This document shows positions 22,428 to 30,212 of a stretch of DNA of 35,936 nucleotides, in pieces. Source of the stretch: SZUA-451 sp034721895. GTDB taxonomy: Bacteria; Campylobacterota; Campylobacteria; Campylobacterales; Sulfurovaceae. Made by a program: the position numbers and the translations under genes. The stretch covers positions 1-35,936 of the forward strand of contig JAYEND010000091.1 of the NCBI GenBank assembly GCA_034721895.1, given 5' to 3'. The notes beneath the pieces were generated by a model that saw nothing but the letters and a program-made list of their open reading frames with translations, did not search any database and was not told where the DNA came from. Positions within the stretch are counted from its first letter, which is position 1. Every line of letters starts with the position of its first letter.

Positions 22428-24860
22428 TTATTCATTTTGTTCTTCCTCAAGCATTCGGTTATTGGCATATTTGTCAAAGGCGATCTTCCCTTCACCGCAG
22501 GCGAAACAGCCATGCCCTACGCCTACCGGCCAGTTGGTACCTTCGTTGAAACGCACCTGCGGACAATTCAGATCGGCATATGGGCCTTTACACCCCATCT
22601 TGAAGAGGCACCACCCCTGTTTTGCCCCCTCATCACCCCACTCCAGGACAAACTCATCCAAATCATAATGCCCGCGTCGCTCGCAGTTATCATGGATCCG
22701 GAAACTGTAGGCCCACTTCGGACGGTTTTTCTCATCGAGTTCAGGAAGTTCGTCAAACATGATGTAGTGCAGCAGTGTCCCGACAATATTGACAGGGTTG
22801 ACGGGACAGCCCGGCAGGTTGATGATATCATCCCGGCCAAGAGCTTCAGCCACGCCGACTGCTCCCGTCGGATTGGGTGCCGCCGCGACCACGCCGCCAT
22901 CAAGTGCACAAGTTCCTACTGCGATTATGGCAGCAGCATTTTTGGCACTGCGCCTTAACAGTTCCAGTCCAGTCTCGCCTTCTGGACCGATACGGAGATA
23001 TTTTCCATCCATGCCAAGCGGGATGGCTCCTTCAACGATCAAAATATATCTGCCGGCATCGTTGCTAATGATATCATCCAGTACCTTTTCCGACTGATCG
23101 CCGGCCGCTGCCATCAGCAGGTCATGGTAGTCCAGTGAAATATATTTCAGGATCAGGTCATTCACGGTCGGGTGGGCAGATTTGATAAATCCTTCCGAAT
23201 TTCCCGTACAGTCTGCAAGCTCCAGCCAAATGATCGGAAGCTTATTGAGCTGCTCCACCCCCTTTTCGACCACGCACTCAAAGTCGGGATGCAGCCGCAT
23301 GCTTGCCGTGATCATGGATACCCATCGATTATACTCACGGTTCATATCAAACGAACTGACCGCCTCCTGAAGATCGTCACAGCTGATCTTGTTGGCCGGG
23401 TGCAGGGCATTGTATTTATCAATACGCTTTTGCACCCTTGCCAGCTCCTCAGCATGCACAGCCGCCTCTTTTTCTGCTTTGATCCGTGCTGCTTCGGCAG
23501 GATCGACCGGTGTTGCGGCAATAATGTCGGAGATATCTTTTTTACATCTGCCGCAGACACGGCCTGCTTCGGTTAAACCTTTAAGCTCGCCAAAACTGGT
23601 AATGGCATTCTCTTTGATCAGATCGACAAGGTCCTGCTCAAAGACACTCTCGCAGCTGCAGACAATACGGCCGCGTTCACTGATAAGACGGTTTTGATAG
23701 AAATAGGCAGCATCAACCGCTTCATCATTCTCCATCATCTTTTTAAGCTGCATCACATCGATGTTAGAGTTGATACCGATGAAACGAACCAGCCTATCAC
23801 TGTTGATGATATATTGATCGATACGGTTCTCTTTTTTTGAAGTGAGAATGATATTCTCATTATCTTCATCGCGAAGGTCATAGCCAGGCGACGAGACATC
23901 AGTAAAGAGGAAAGAGCCGACCTTCAATCCATCAATAGACGGCTCTTCTTTGAAAGTTTTCTCCTCTGTATGCAAAATAGTGGCAACAGCGACATCTGCC
24001 TGAAGGGTACACTCTTTCACCCGGCCGGCGACATACCCACTTGACCGTATCTCAGCCGCTTCGCCGACGGCATAGATATCAGGGTCGCTTGAGCACATCA
24101 TATCATCGACCAATACCCCTTTGTTGACATCGACGGACGCTCTGGCAAAATCGACATTGGGGGAAATTCCTACACCAAAGACAATGAACGGGTCATCAAT
24201 AGTATGTTTTTTGGTATTGACGGAAACGATCTGATTACCCTTAACTCTTTTATCCACGATCTCATCATTGAACAAGAGGGTAATACGCGGATCTGCTTCA
24301 AAAATACCCTGGATCAATGCAATGGATGCGAGATTGAGATCTTTGGAGTAGAGATGGGGTCCGCGCGAGATCAGATAGATTCCTTTGGCATCGGGCATCT
24401 TCATCAATGTGTCGAGTAGTTCCAGCCCGATAGGTCCGACGCCCATAATGATGACATTTTTATCTTTGATATTTTGCGCTATCTTGAAGCTGTCATCGGC
24501 ACTGCGGAAGGTCGTAGCATTTTCGATGCCGCTGATATCAAAGAGTTCTCTGGGTTTGGAGCCGGTTGCTATGATGAGCTGATCATAAGCAAATGAGGCA
24601 TGTTCGGAGTAGATACGTTTGGCTTTCGTATCGATGGAGGTGATCTCCTGGTTCAATTCTACCTTTACAGCCAGATCATGCTCAAGCGTAATCCCTTCGA
24701 CATCTTCGCTTCCATCCACCAATGCACAGAGATGGATGCGGTCATACGGCGCATACTTCTCCTGCGAAACGATCAGCACTTCGGCATCTTTCTTTTGCCC
24801 CAAAATAGCATTGGCAGTATAAACAGCGGCGATTCCGCCACCAATGATCACTATGCGCAT
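22428..24860 (-). CDS. FAD/NAD(P) oxidoreductase - BFD [2Fe-2S] - [NiFe] hydrogenase small subunit fusion
   Basis: An 810-residue fusion. Residues 1-300 are a pyridine-nucleotide-disulfide-type oxidoreductase: FAD loop IIGGGIAA at 5-12, second nucleotide loop GVGPIG at 140-145, and DIYAVGEAAE at 261-270. Residues 300-395 resemble the following NirB/rubredoxin-reductase domain. A BFD-like [2Fe-2S] domain has Cys401, Cys403, Cys436 and Cys439. After a charged linker (450-535) comes a hydrogenase small subunit: Cys551, Cys651 and Cys685 (proximal cluster, with Asn554 where Cys is usual); His723, Cys726, Cys751 and Cys757 (distal); Cys766, Cys785 and Cys788 with Pro778 (medial, probably [3Fe-4S]). 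There is no Tat signal and no TM anchor, so the enzyme should be cytosolic. Inferred role: moving electrons between H2 and NAD(P)H. AAGGAGG precedes the ATG. It is first in the operon. Confidence 0.9.
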   Translation of the reverse strand: MRIVIIGGGIAAVYTANAILGQKKDAEVLIVSQEKYAPYDRIHLCALVDGSEDVEGITLEHDLAVKVELNQEITSIDTKAKRIYSEHASFAYDQLIIATGSKPRELFDISGIENATTFRSADDSFKIAQNIKDKNVIIMGVGPIGLELLDTLMKMPDAKGIYLISRGPHLYSKDLNLASIALIQGIFEADPRITLLFNDEIVDKRVKGNQIVSVNTKKHTIDDPFIVFGVGISPNVDFARASVDVNKGVLVDDMMCSSDPDIYAVGEAAEIRSSGYVAGRVKECTLQADVAVATILHTEEKTFKEEPSIDGLKVGSFLFTDVSSPGYDLRDEDNENIILTSKKENRIDQYIINSDRLVRFIGINSNIDVMQLKKMMENDEAVDAAYFYQNRLISERGRIVCSCESVFEQDLVDLIKENAITSFGELKGLTEAGRVCGRCKKDISDIIAATPVDPAEAARIKAEKEAAVHAEELARVQKRIDKYNALHPANKISCDDLQEAVSSFDMNREYNRWVSMITASMRLHPDFECVVEKGVEQLNKLPIIWLELADCTGNSEGFIKSAHPTVNDLILKYISLDYHDLLMAAAGDQSEKVLDDIISNDAGRYILIVEGAIPLGMDGKYLRIGPEGETGLELLRRSAKNAAAIIAVGTCALDGGVVAAAPNPTGAVGVAEALGRDDIINLPGCPVNPVNIVGTLLHYIMFDELPELDEKNRPKWAYSFRIHDNCERRGHYDLDEFVLEWGDEGAKQGWCLFKMGCKGPYADLNCPQVRFNEGTNWPVGVGHGCFACGEGKIAFDKYANNRMLEEEQNE

Positions 24861-24963
24861 TACGCCTCCTTCTTTTAGAGGGCACTTATTGTTGTCGCAT
24901 CAAACAAATACCTTCTATTAGAGTTCTTTATTTTATTTTACGCTTTTTTTCTTTAAGAGCATC

Positions 24964-26433
24964 TCAAACGTTCTCTTTCTCTTTTTTCCTTTTCAGCGAA
25001 CAGAAAAATTCCATTTCATACCCTGTGATCACTCGGATCAGATTGGTGGAACCTGGGGTTCCGACAGGATCTCCTGCTGTCAGTATGTAACTATTCTCCA
25101 AATGCAGTACACCTCTGTGCAAGCCCTGATCCATAACTTCACCTATCATCTGTCGGAGTCCACTTTTGGCTACTGAAAATGCCGGTACCACTCCCCAGGC
25201 AATCGTCAGTGACTGTGCCGCTTTACAATCATGGGTCACGGCATAGATCGGTCTGCTCGGACGATAACGGGCTATCTTTTTGGCTGACTGTCCCGATGCG
25301 GTCATGGCTATGATACCTGAAGTATCCAGACTCTCCGACAGGCGAACAGCCGATTCATCGATCTTATCTCCAGTATCGCAGAGGTCAAAATGGGTAAATT
25401 TATGGAACGGATAGTGTTCTTCTGCTGCCTGGATCGTTTTGACCATCGTTTCAACTGCCAAAATGGGATTATGCCCCACTGCACTCTCTTCAGAGAGCAT
25501 CACAGCATCCGTACCATCGAGAACCGCATTGGCCACATCAGAGATCTCTGCACGCGTAGCAGTATCCCTGGTCGTCATAGAGAGTAGCATTTGTGTTGCA
25601 GTAATGACGGGCTTGCTCCTGCTGTTGGCTTTTTTGATCAGCATCTTTTGTGTGGCAGGAACATCAAAATAGGGAATTTCGATACCGAGGTCACCTCTCG
25701 CTACCATGATCCCGTCACTGGCTTCAAGTATCGCATCGATATTTTCAACCGCATCAAATTTTTCTATCTTGGCAAAGAGTTGCACACTCCCTCCATTGGA
25801 CGAAACGATTTCACGTGCAGCGATCATATCCTCTGCATTTTGAACAAATGAGATCGCCATGAAATCAACACTGTTCTCAATACCCCAGAGCATATCTTTT
25901 CTGTCTTTGTCCGTCAATACATCGATCCCCAGGCTGGTGTTGGGGAAATTGACCCCTTTCCGCGACGAGAGCATGCCGTCATTCTCTATCTCTACGGTTA
26001 CATTTTCAGGAGCCGTATTGGCCACAACCGCACGGATGATACCATCATACATATAGATATATTCACCCACTGAGAGCTGGTCCAGGATATCTGGTTCATT
26101 GATGCAGAGCCGATAATGCCCTTGGCCGACTTTGTGTCCTACGATCTCACTTTTGACAAATTCAATGGTATCACCGGCCTTGAGTATAAAATCTTCTTCC
26201 AGCATCCCTACCCTGATCTTCGGCCCGCTTATATCCTGCAGTATTCCGGTCACCAGTCCCGTGTTCTTGATCGCCTCACGTATCCGCGAAATCACCTCTG
26301 AATGATACTCATGGGTCCCATGACTGAAATTCAGACGAAAGACATTGACTCCCGTTCGTATCAGTGCCGTAATTTGTTCAAGTGTATCGGAAGCCGGCCC
26401 TATGGTGGCTACTATTTTTGTTCGTTTTTTCAT
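24964..26433 (-). CDS. pyk: Pyruvate kinase
   Basis: A 489-residue glycolytic enzyme transferring phosphate from phosphoenolpyruvate to ADP. Motifs: KIVATIGPASDT at the N-terminus, FRLNFSHGTHEYH, the active-site region VQLFAKIEKFDAVENIDAILEASDGIMVARGDLGIEIP, and SKPVITATQMLLSM. The C-terminal effector domain (about 350-489) has IIAMTASGQSAKKIARYRPSRPIYAVTHD. AAGGAA lies about nine bases before the ATG. It is flanked by the hydrogenase operon (103 bases) and proB (189 bases), and a palindromic repeat sits in the proB gap. In a reductive-TCA organism it may serve mainly in carbon distribution; that is inference. Confidence 0.96.
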   Translation of the reverse strand: MKKRTKIVATIGPASDTLEQITALIRTGVNVFRLNFSHGTHEYHSEVISRIREAIKNTGLVTGILQDISGPKIRVGMLEEDFILKAGDTIEFVKSEIVGHKVGQGHYRLCINEPDILDQLSVGEYIYMYDGIIRAVVANTAPENVTVEIENDGMLSSRKGVNFPNTSLGIDVLTDKDRKDMLWGIENSVDFMAISFVQNAEDMIAAREIVSSNGGSVQLFAKIEKFDAVENIDAILEASDGIMVARGDLGIEIPYFDVPATQKMLIKKANSRSKPVITATQMLLSMTTRDTATRAEISDVANAVLDGTDAVMLSEESAVGHNPILAVETMVKTIQAAEEHYPFHKFTHFDLCDTGDKIDESAVRLSESLDTSGIIAMTASGQSAKKIARYRPSRPIYAVTHDCKAAQSLTIAWGVVPAFSVAKSGLRQMIGEVMDQGLHRGVLHLENSYILTAGDPVGTPGSTNLIRVITGYEMEFFCSLKRKKEKENV

Positions 26434-26500
26434 CTGTTTATTTCCTTATTATTCTTGTAGTTACTCTATCTTGGAGGTATCCTAAAGCAATTTTCTATTT

Positions 26501-26566
26501 TGTCATTCCGGACTTGATCCGGAATCTACTTGCGTCTGTGGATCCTGAAACAAGTCCAGGATGACA
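26501..26566. repeat. Palindromic intergenic repeat
   Basis: TGTCATTCCGGACTTG (26501-26516) pairs with CAAGTCCAGGATGACA (26551-26566) at 14 of 16 positions, and the inner part (GATCCGGAATC and GGATCCTGAAA) is also partly self-complementary. The form TGTCATTCCGGACTTGATC is widespread in intergenic regions of many bacteria as a mobile palindromic element. It lies after the proB stop and could also act as a terminator-like hairpin. A 12-base copy of the proB end (TTTAGTTGG-GC) abuts it at 26567-26578, repeated at 26622-26633. Confidence 0.65.
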
Positions 26567-26622
26567 TTTAGTTGGTGCGGTGATAAGCATGAGTCCGAAA
26601 GTAGTAACATTGGATGTGCTCT

Positions 26623-27417
26623 TTAGTTGGCGCAATTCTGGCTATTCCTAAAAAGCGTACCGCCCTTATGTATGCCATCCGCCAGAAAACTCTCCGCATC
26701 GCTCAAGTCAAATCCACTGGCAAGGAACATCACTTTATTTCGCTGCATTAGAAATTCTGCCGCCTGGAGTTTAGTGACAATACCTCCAGTAGCAAATTCA
26801 TTGTTAGGGGTGTGTTCGGCACAGAGTTCATTCTCTTCGATCCTATTGACAACCGATCGTGCTTTTGCATCACTATGGCAATTGGGGTCTTTGTCGTAGT
26901 AGGCATCAATATCTGATAAAATCACCAATAAATCAGCATCAAAATAGTAGGCAACATGTGCAGAGAGTCTGTCATTGTCTCCGAAGACCAACTCTTCGAT
27001 ACTGACAGTGTCATTTTCATTGATAATGGGTACTACTTTATTGCCAAGCAGTGTATTGATGGCAACTTTTGCCTGGGCTGTATGTTTGCGTGAATCAAAA
27101 ACATCTGCTCTAAGTAGAACCTGAGAACAAAGCATCCCATGCCTGGCAAACTTTTCCTGATACATCCCCAGTAAAAAAGGTTGCCCTATGGCAGCAAGTG
27201 CCTGTCTGTTCGCCACGACACTTCTGTCCAAAGCCAACTGCGTGTAGCCTGCCGCAACAGCGCCGGAACTAACCAATATAACTTCTTGATCATTCTCTTT
27301 GAGTTTAACGATCAGTTCCACCAGTGCCAGCATTCTCTCTTTGGCTACAGCGCCTTTTTCGGTCAGGACATGAGAGCCAACCTTGATAACGATACGTTTA
27401 TGATTCATTGTCTGCAT
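26623..27417 (-). CDS. proB: Glutamate 5-kinase
   Basis: A 264-residue amino-acid kinase that phosphorylates glutamate in the first step of proline synthesis. Motifs: RIVIKVGSHVLTE, VILVSSGAVAAGY, VPIINENDTVSIEELVFGDNDRLSAHVAYYFDADLLVILSDIDAYYDKDP, and GGIVTKLQAAEFLMQ. The C-terminal PUA domain found in E. coli ProB is absent; a kinase-only length is common in Campylobacterota. The ATG at 27417 overlaps the obg 3' end by 20 bases; ATG 27408 is also possible. proA is not in the window. Confidence 0.94.
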   Translation of the reverse strand: MQTMNHKRIVIKVGSHVLTEKGAVAKERMLALVELIVKLKENDQEVILVSSGAVAAGYTQLALDRSVVANRQALAAIGQPFLLGMYQEKFARHGMLCSQVLLRADVFDSRKHTAQAKVAINTLLGNKVVPIINENDTVSIEELVFGDNDRLSAHVAYYFDADLLVILSDIDAYYDKDPNCHSDAKARSVVNRIEENELCAEHTPNNEFATGGIVTKLQAAEFLMQRNKVMFLASGFDLSDAESFLADGIHKGGTLFRNSQNCAN

Positions 27418-28561
27418 CCGATAGGCTCTCTTCCGTCACGCTCGCATCACTTTTTCTGTTTTTCTTAGTCTCGGCTTTGGCAAAGTCAGCCAATGCATAA
27501 CGCAATGCTTCTGTATTGAACTGTGCCACAGATGAGATCGGAAGAACAAATCCGGCTTCACCCTCCGGGTACTCATCCCACTCTTCTCTTTCATAACCAT
27601 AACTGAGATAATTCATGTCAGCTTTGTATTTTTGGAGTACACTGTTGGCTTTTAAGCTGATATCCTCCAAAAATGTCTCTGTCAGCAGATTGGTTTCCTC
27701 AATTGAAAGCGCGTCGATCTTGGTGATGACTACTGCGTGATTACGTGCAGAAAGCTCTTCAGAATAACGCTTTAACTCTTCTTTGAGGATCTCATACTGG
27801 TATTTCATCTCTCTGTAGTTAGTCGCATCGATCATAAAGAGCAGTGTCTTGGTACGCTCGATATGCCTCAAAAACTCCAGTCCCAATCCTCTGCCGTCAC
27901 TGGCACCTTCGATAATACCCGGGATATCCGCCATCATGAAGGAGTCATAATCCCCGACCATGACGACACCCAGTTTTGGTGTCAATGTCGTAAATTCATA
28001 GTTGGCTACCTGTGGGCGGGCGTTGGAGAGTGTTGAGATCAGTGTCGATTTCCCGACATTCGGGAAGCCGACCAGACCGACATCGGCGATCATCTTCATC
28101 TCCAGCCGTACATGCCTTGTCACCCCAGGCAATCCCGGCTGAGCGTAAGTCGGACGCTGGTTGGTCGAACTCTTGAAGTGCAGATTTCCCAATCCACCTT
28201 TGCCGCCTTCGAGGAACTTCACCTTTTCGCCCTCTTCGACCAGGTCAAGCAGGATCTCATCTGTCTCCATATCAACCACCTGGGTGCCCGGAGGAACGAT
28301 GATCGTTGTATCTTTCCCTTTTCTGCCATAACATTTACGCCCTTCACCCGGACGGCCATTCTCTGCCTTGATGACATTTCTTCCGCGCAGGGCACTGAGC
28401 GTATCGGTATTATTGTCTACTTTGAAAAAGACAGAACCGCCACGACCGCCGTCACCGCCATCAGGTCCGCCCTTGATGACAAATTTCTCAGTCCAGAACG
28501 AGACACACCCTGCACCGCCTTTACCTGAACTGATAGTCAGTTCTACATTATCTACGAACAT
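27398..28561 (-). CDS. obg: Obg-family GTPase (CgtA)
   Basis: A 387-residue ribosome-associated GTPase. The Gly-rich Obg domain covers residues 1-158 (SSGKGGAGCVSF, GGPDGGDGGRGGSVFF, GRKGKDTTIIVPPGT). The G domain has G1 GFPNVGKS (165-172), the FTTLTPKLG switch, G3 DIPG (212-215), TKID, and a final ISSVAQFNTEALRYAL. The last 30 residues are acidic and divergent. It acts in 50S assembly and stress response. AAAGG lies six bases before the ATG. proB overlaps its 3' end by 20 bases, so the two are co-transcribed from the TATAAT at 28624-28629. Confidence 0.96.
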   Translation of the reverse strand: MFVDNVELTISSGKGGAGCVSFWTEKFVIKGGPDGGDGGRGGSVFFKVDNNTDTLSALRGRNVIKAENGRPGEGRKCYGRKGKDTTIIVPPGTQVVDMETDEILLDLVEEGEKVKFLEGGKGGLGNLHFKSSTNQRPTYAQPGLPGVTRHVRLEMKMIADVGLVGFPNVGKSTLISTLSNARPQVANYEFTTLTPKLGVVMVGDYDSFMMADIPGIIEGASDGRGLGLEFLRHIERTKTLLFMIDATNYREMKYQYEILKEELKRYSEELSARNHAVVITKIDALSIEETNLLTETFLEDISLKANSVLQKYKADMNYLSYGYEREEWDEYPEGEAGFVLPISSVAQFNTEALRYALADFAKAETKKNRKSDASVTEESLSDADNES

Positions 28562-28623
28562 TTGTAGCCTTTAATCTGATAAAAAATCTCTTGTTGATTA
28601 AAACAAAAATAATAAGTTTTGGA

Positions 28624-28629
28624 ATTATA
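28624..28629 (-). promoter_or_regulatory. -10 box for obg-proB
   Basis: A perfect TATAAT on the minus strand (context TTTGGATATAATTCC) lies 63 bases before the obg ATG, in the 178-base gap after the second L,D-transpeptidase gene. Confidence 0.5.
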
Positions 28630-28701
28630 TCCAAATTGGGAAAATAGTGGCAGTGGATCTGAATAGAGTTTGAATAGAGTTGAAGGATACAGATAACATC
28701 A

Positions 28702-28720
28702 CCCGGACTTGCTGTCCGGG
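28702..28720. repeat. Perfect GC-rich hairpin related to the palindromic repeat
   Basis: CCCGGAC (28702-28708) and GTCCGGG (28714-28720) form a perfect 7-bp stem around TTGCT. It lies about 20 bases past the L,D-transpeptidase stop at 28740. The core CCGGACTTG resembles the arm of the repeat at 26501. No U tract follows on either strand, so a rho-independent terminator is not clear. Confidence 0.5.
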
Positions 28721-28739
28721 CAAAAAGAGAAAAATCAGA

Positions 28740-29384
28740 TCACTGTGCCTGCATATTTGGTTGGATAGGTTTCATTCTTTTTAGATACTCTTTAATATGT
28801 GCTTTTTTTACTTTTGACTCTTTGTATCCGCTCTGTAGCAGGTCATAATAGACAAATGGCAAATAGTGTTCTCTTGTGACAACGACCCTGGTACCCTTTT
28901 TTGCCCATTTGAACATCGTGGCTGCACCTTTCGAACCTACATGAATACATCCGTGTGACATTCCATCATCATTTCCCATGTGTATCGCATGGCCCTGCGG
29001 AGTGAACCATAAAGAGAAGTCCATATTATTGATGCCCTGTGCATCAGGGTGGGATTTTGACATATAGAAACGCTCTTTTCTGAAGATTGGGAAGACACCG
29101 GAAGGAGTCTCATGACCTTTGGCCCCTGATGATATTGGGGCTGCCCACCAGACAACACCATCTCTGTCTATTGCATAAGCAATACCGTCAGCACCTTCTT
29201 CCCTGAGAGAAGCAACGATCAAATCCTGCCCGGTTAAATCTATAACCTTCTCTCCGTCAGCACCTTTTTCATTCACTACAAACTTGGTCTTGCTGAGTGG
29301 GAAAACCCTGCTTGTCGGATGACCTGCATGCAAAAAATTCATAAACAGCATACTGATCGCCATAAACAACACTACTTTTTTCAT
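28740..29384 (-). CDS. YkuD-type L,D-transpeptidase (paralogue 2)
   Basis: A 214-residue exported protein. Signal peptide: KKVVLFMAISMLFMNFLHA. Catalytic motif HAIHMG-x6-SHGCIH with His135, His144 and Cys146. Alignable with the protein at 3726-4316 over nearly its whole length (PLSKT-F, IDLTG-D-I, LREE-DG-AYAIDRDG-VW, ISSG, TPSG, RKERFY-SK, NNMD-SL-FT--GHA-H). It has a Lys-rich C-terminal tail. The shared short motif spacing and GCIH mark a distinct subgroup of YkuD enzymes. It should act on peptidoglycan in the periplasm. AGGA precedes the ATG, and a perfect TATAAT lies 30 bases upstream, back to back with the promoter of the plus-strand lipoprotein. Confidence 0.86.
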   Translation of the reverse strand: MKKVVLFMAISMLFMNFLHAGHPTSRVFPLSKTKFVVNEKGADGEKVIDLTGQDLIVASLREEGADGIAYAIDRDGVVWWAAPISSGAKGHETPSGVFPIFRKERFYMSKSHPDAQGINNMDFSLWFTPQGHAIHMGNDDGMSHGCIHVGSKGAATMFKWAKKGTRVVVTREHYLPFVYYDLLQSGYKESKVKKAHIKEYLKRMKPIQPNMQAQ

Positions 29385-29403
29385 TAATTATCCTCGTATA
29401 CTG

Positions 29404-29416
29404 AATTGATACAATT
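29404..29416. promoter_or_regulatory. Small dyad in the L,D-transpeptidase 2 leader
   Basis: AATTG-ATA-CAATT, a 5-bp inverted repeat with a 3-base centre, overlaps the downstream edge of the minus-strand -10 box. Its position and half-site resemble the ATTGAATATTCAAT palindrome ahead of the paralogous gene. Short, so chance is possible. Confidence 0.25.
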
Positions 29417-29419
29417 ATA
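29414..29419 (-). promoter_or_regulatory. -10 box for L,D-transpeptidase 2
   Basis: A perfect TATAAT (context CAACTATAATTG) on the minus strand, 30 bases before the ATG at 29384. Confidence 0.55.
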
Positions 29420-29461
29420 GTTGATTATCTTTAATTTTTTAGGAATTTTATCTTTTTTTGA

Positions 29462-29467
29462 TATAAT
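29462..29467 (+). promoter_or_regulatory. -10 box for the plus-strand lipoprotein
   Basis: A perfect TATAAT preceded by TTTTTTTGA, with further T-rich blocks at about 10-base intervals upstream. This is the typical sigma70 promoter form of Campylobacter and Helicobacter. It lies 31 bases before the ATG at 29498. Confidence 0.65.
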
Positions 29468-29497
29468 TTTTCCAAATCATAAAAAATAGGAAAAAAT

Positions 29498-29761
29498 ATG
29501 TCATTCAATAAATTGATACTTGCTTCAGGACTACTCGCAATGACACTCGTTTTTACAGCATGTTCCTCAAGTGCTGGACCGGCACCTTACAAACCGCTGG
29601 ATCTTTCAAACAGGACAGAAAGTTTCAAACAGGGTGCACGCGACGGCTGCGATACGGCAGATGGCGATTACACTAAAAACCATGATGCCTTCAATAATGA
29701 TTTTGAATACCATGACGGATGGTTCGCCGGACGCAGAAATTGCCAGGGACGACCCAGATAA
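29498..29761 (+). CDS. Small lipoprotein with a conserved-looking Cys/Asp/Gly core
   Basis: An 87-residue predicted lipoprotein and the only intact plus-strand gene seen in the window. The signal peptide ends in lipobox VFTAC (Cys at residue 22). The mature part has a Ser/Pro linker and then FKQGARDGCDTADGDYTK, FNNDFEYHDGWFAGRRNCQG: two Cys, spaced acidic residues and aromatic/Gly turns, likely a small disulfide-closed domain. No function known to me. ATAGGA lies nine bases before the ATG and a strong promoter lies upstream. Its 3' end overlaps the tail of the minus-strand transglycosylase remnant by 71 bases. Confidence 0.75.
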   Translation: MSFNKLILASGLLAMTLVFTACSSSAGPAPYKPLDLSNRTESFKQGARDGCDTADGDYTKNHDAFNNDFEYHDGWFAGRRNCQGRPR

Positions 29762-30128
29762 ATACCTGTCCGGCATTGTCAGAGTCTATTGAGGTGCCCT
29801 TTACTTTGTCTGAGTTAGACTTCAGAGACTCTTTTACCACCTCTTTCTGCTTTTTCTTCTCTTCGACCAGTTTACAAGCGACATAGTATTTGAAAATATT
29901 GGCGACATAGGTCACTGTTTCAGTATCGATCTTTTCTGCTGCCAGAACTTCGACATTGTTGAACCAGACATTGGGATCAAGACCGCGCTTTTGAGCTACC
30001 TTTCTCAAACTCCGTATGCGGTTCGGACCGGCATTATAGGCGGCAAAAGCAAAAAGCTCTTTATTTAAGTCATCCATAGATTCATCTTTGAAGTAGTTTC
30101 CTTTTTGTATGGTTTTAGAATAAACTAT
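29691..30128 (-). pseudogene. 5'-truncated lytic transglycosylase (MltF/SLT type) remnant
   Basis: The minus-strand frame open from 30128 reads KTIQKGNYFKDESMDDLNKE, then LFAFAAYNAGPNRIRSLRK, RGLDPNVWFNNVEVLAAEKI and TETVTYVANIFKYYVACKL. These blocks are the last third of the SLT domain plus C-terminus of membrane-bound lytic transglycosylase F-type proteins (AYNAGPNRI and DPNVWFNNVE are diagnostic). The catalytic Glu region and everything N-terminal are absent; an in-frame stop at 30129 precedes the homology. An ATG at 30077 could still give a 128-residue product. The final 30 codons run antisense through the plus-strand lipoprotein gene and look non-native. Intact enzymes cleave peptidoglycan glycan strands. 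Confidence 0.7.
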
Positions 30129-30212
30129 TTATATTATTATAGCATACACTATTTACATTACTTTATGTATGGAACTTCTTTTTATTCCAGGAGTCCAAAA
30201 AAGTTGATTTCC

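Noticed and set aside
25806..25818. TTTCACGTG in pyk as a parS half-site
   Set aside because: Only the left half matches; the right side (CAGCG) does not, and it lies in conserved pyk coding sequence.
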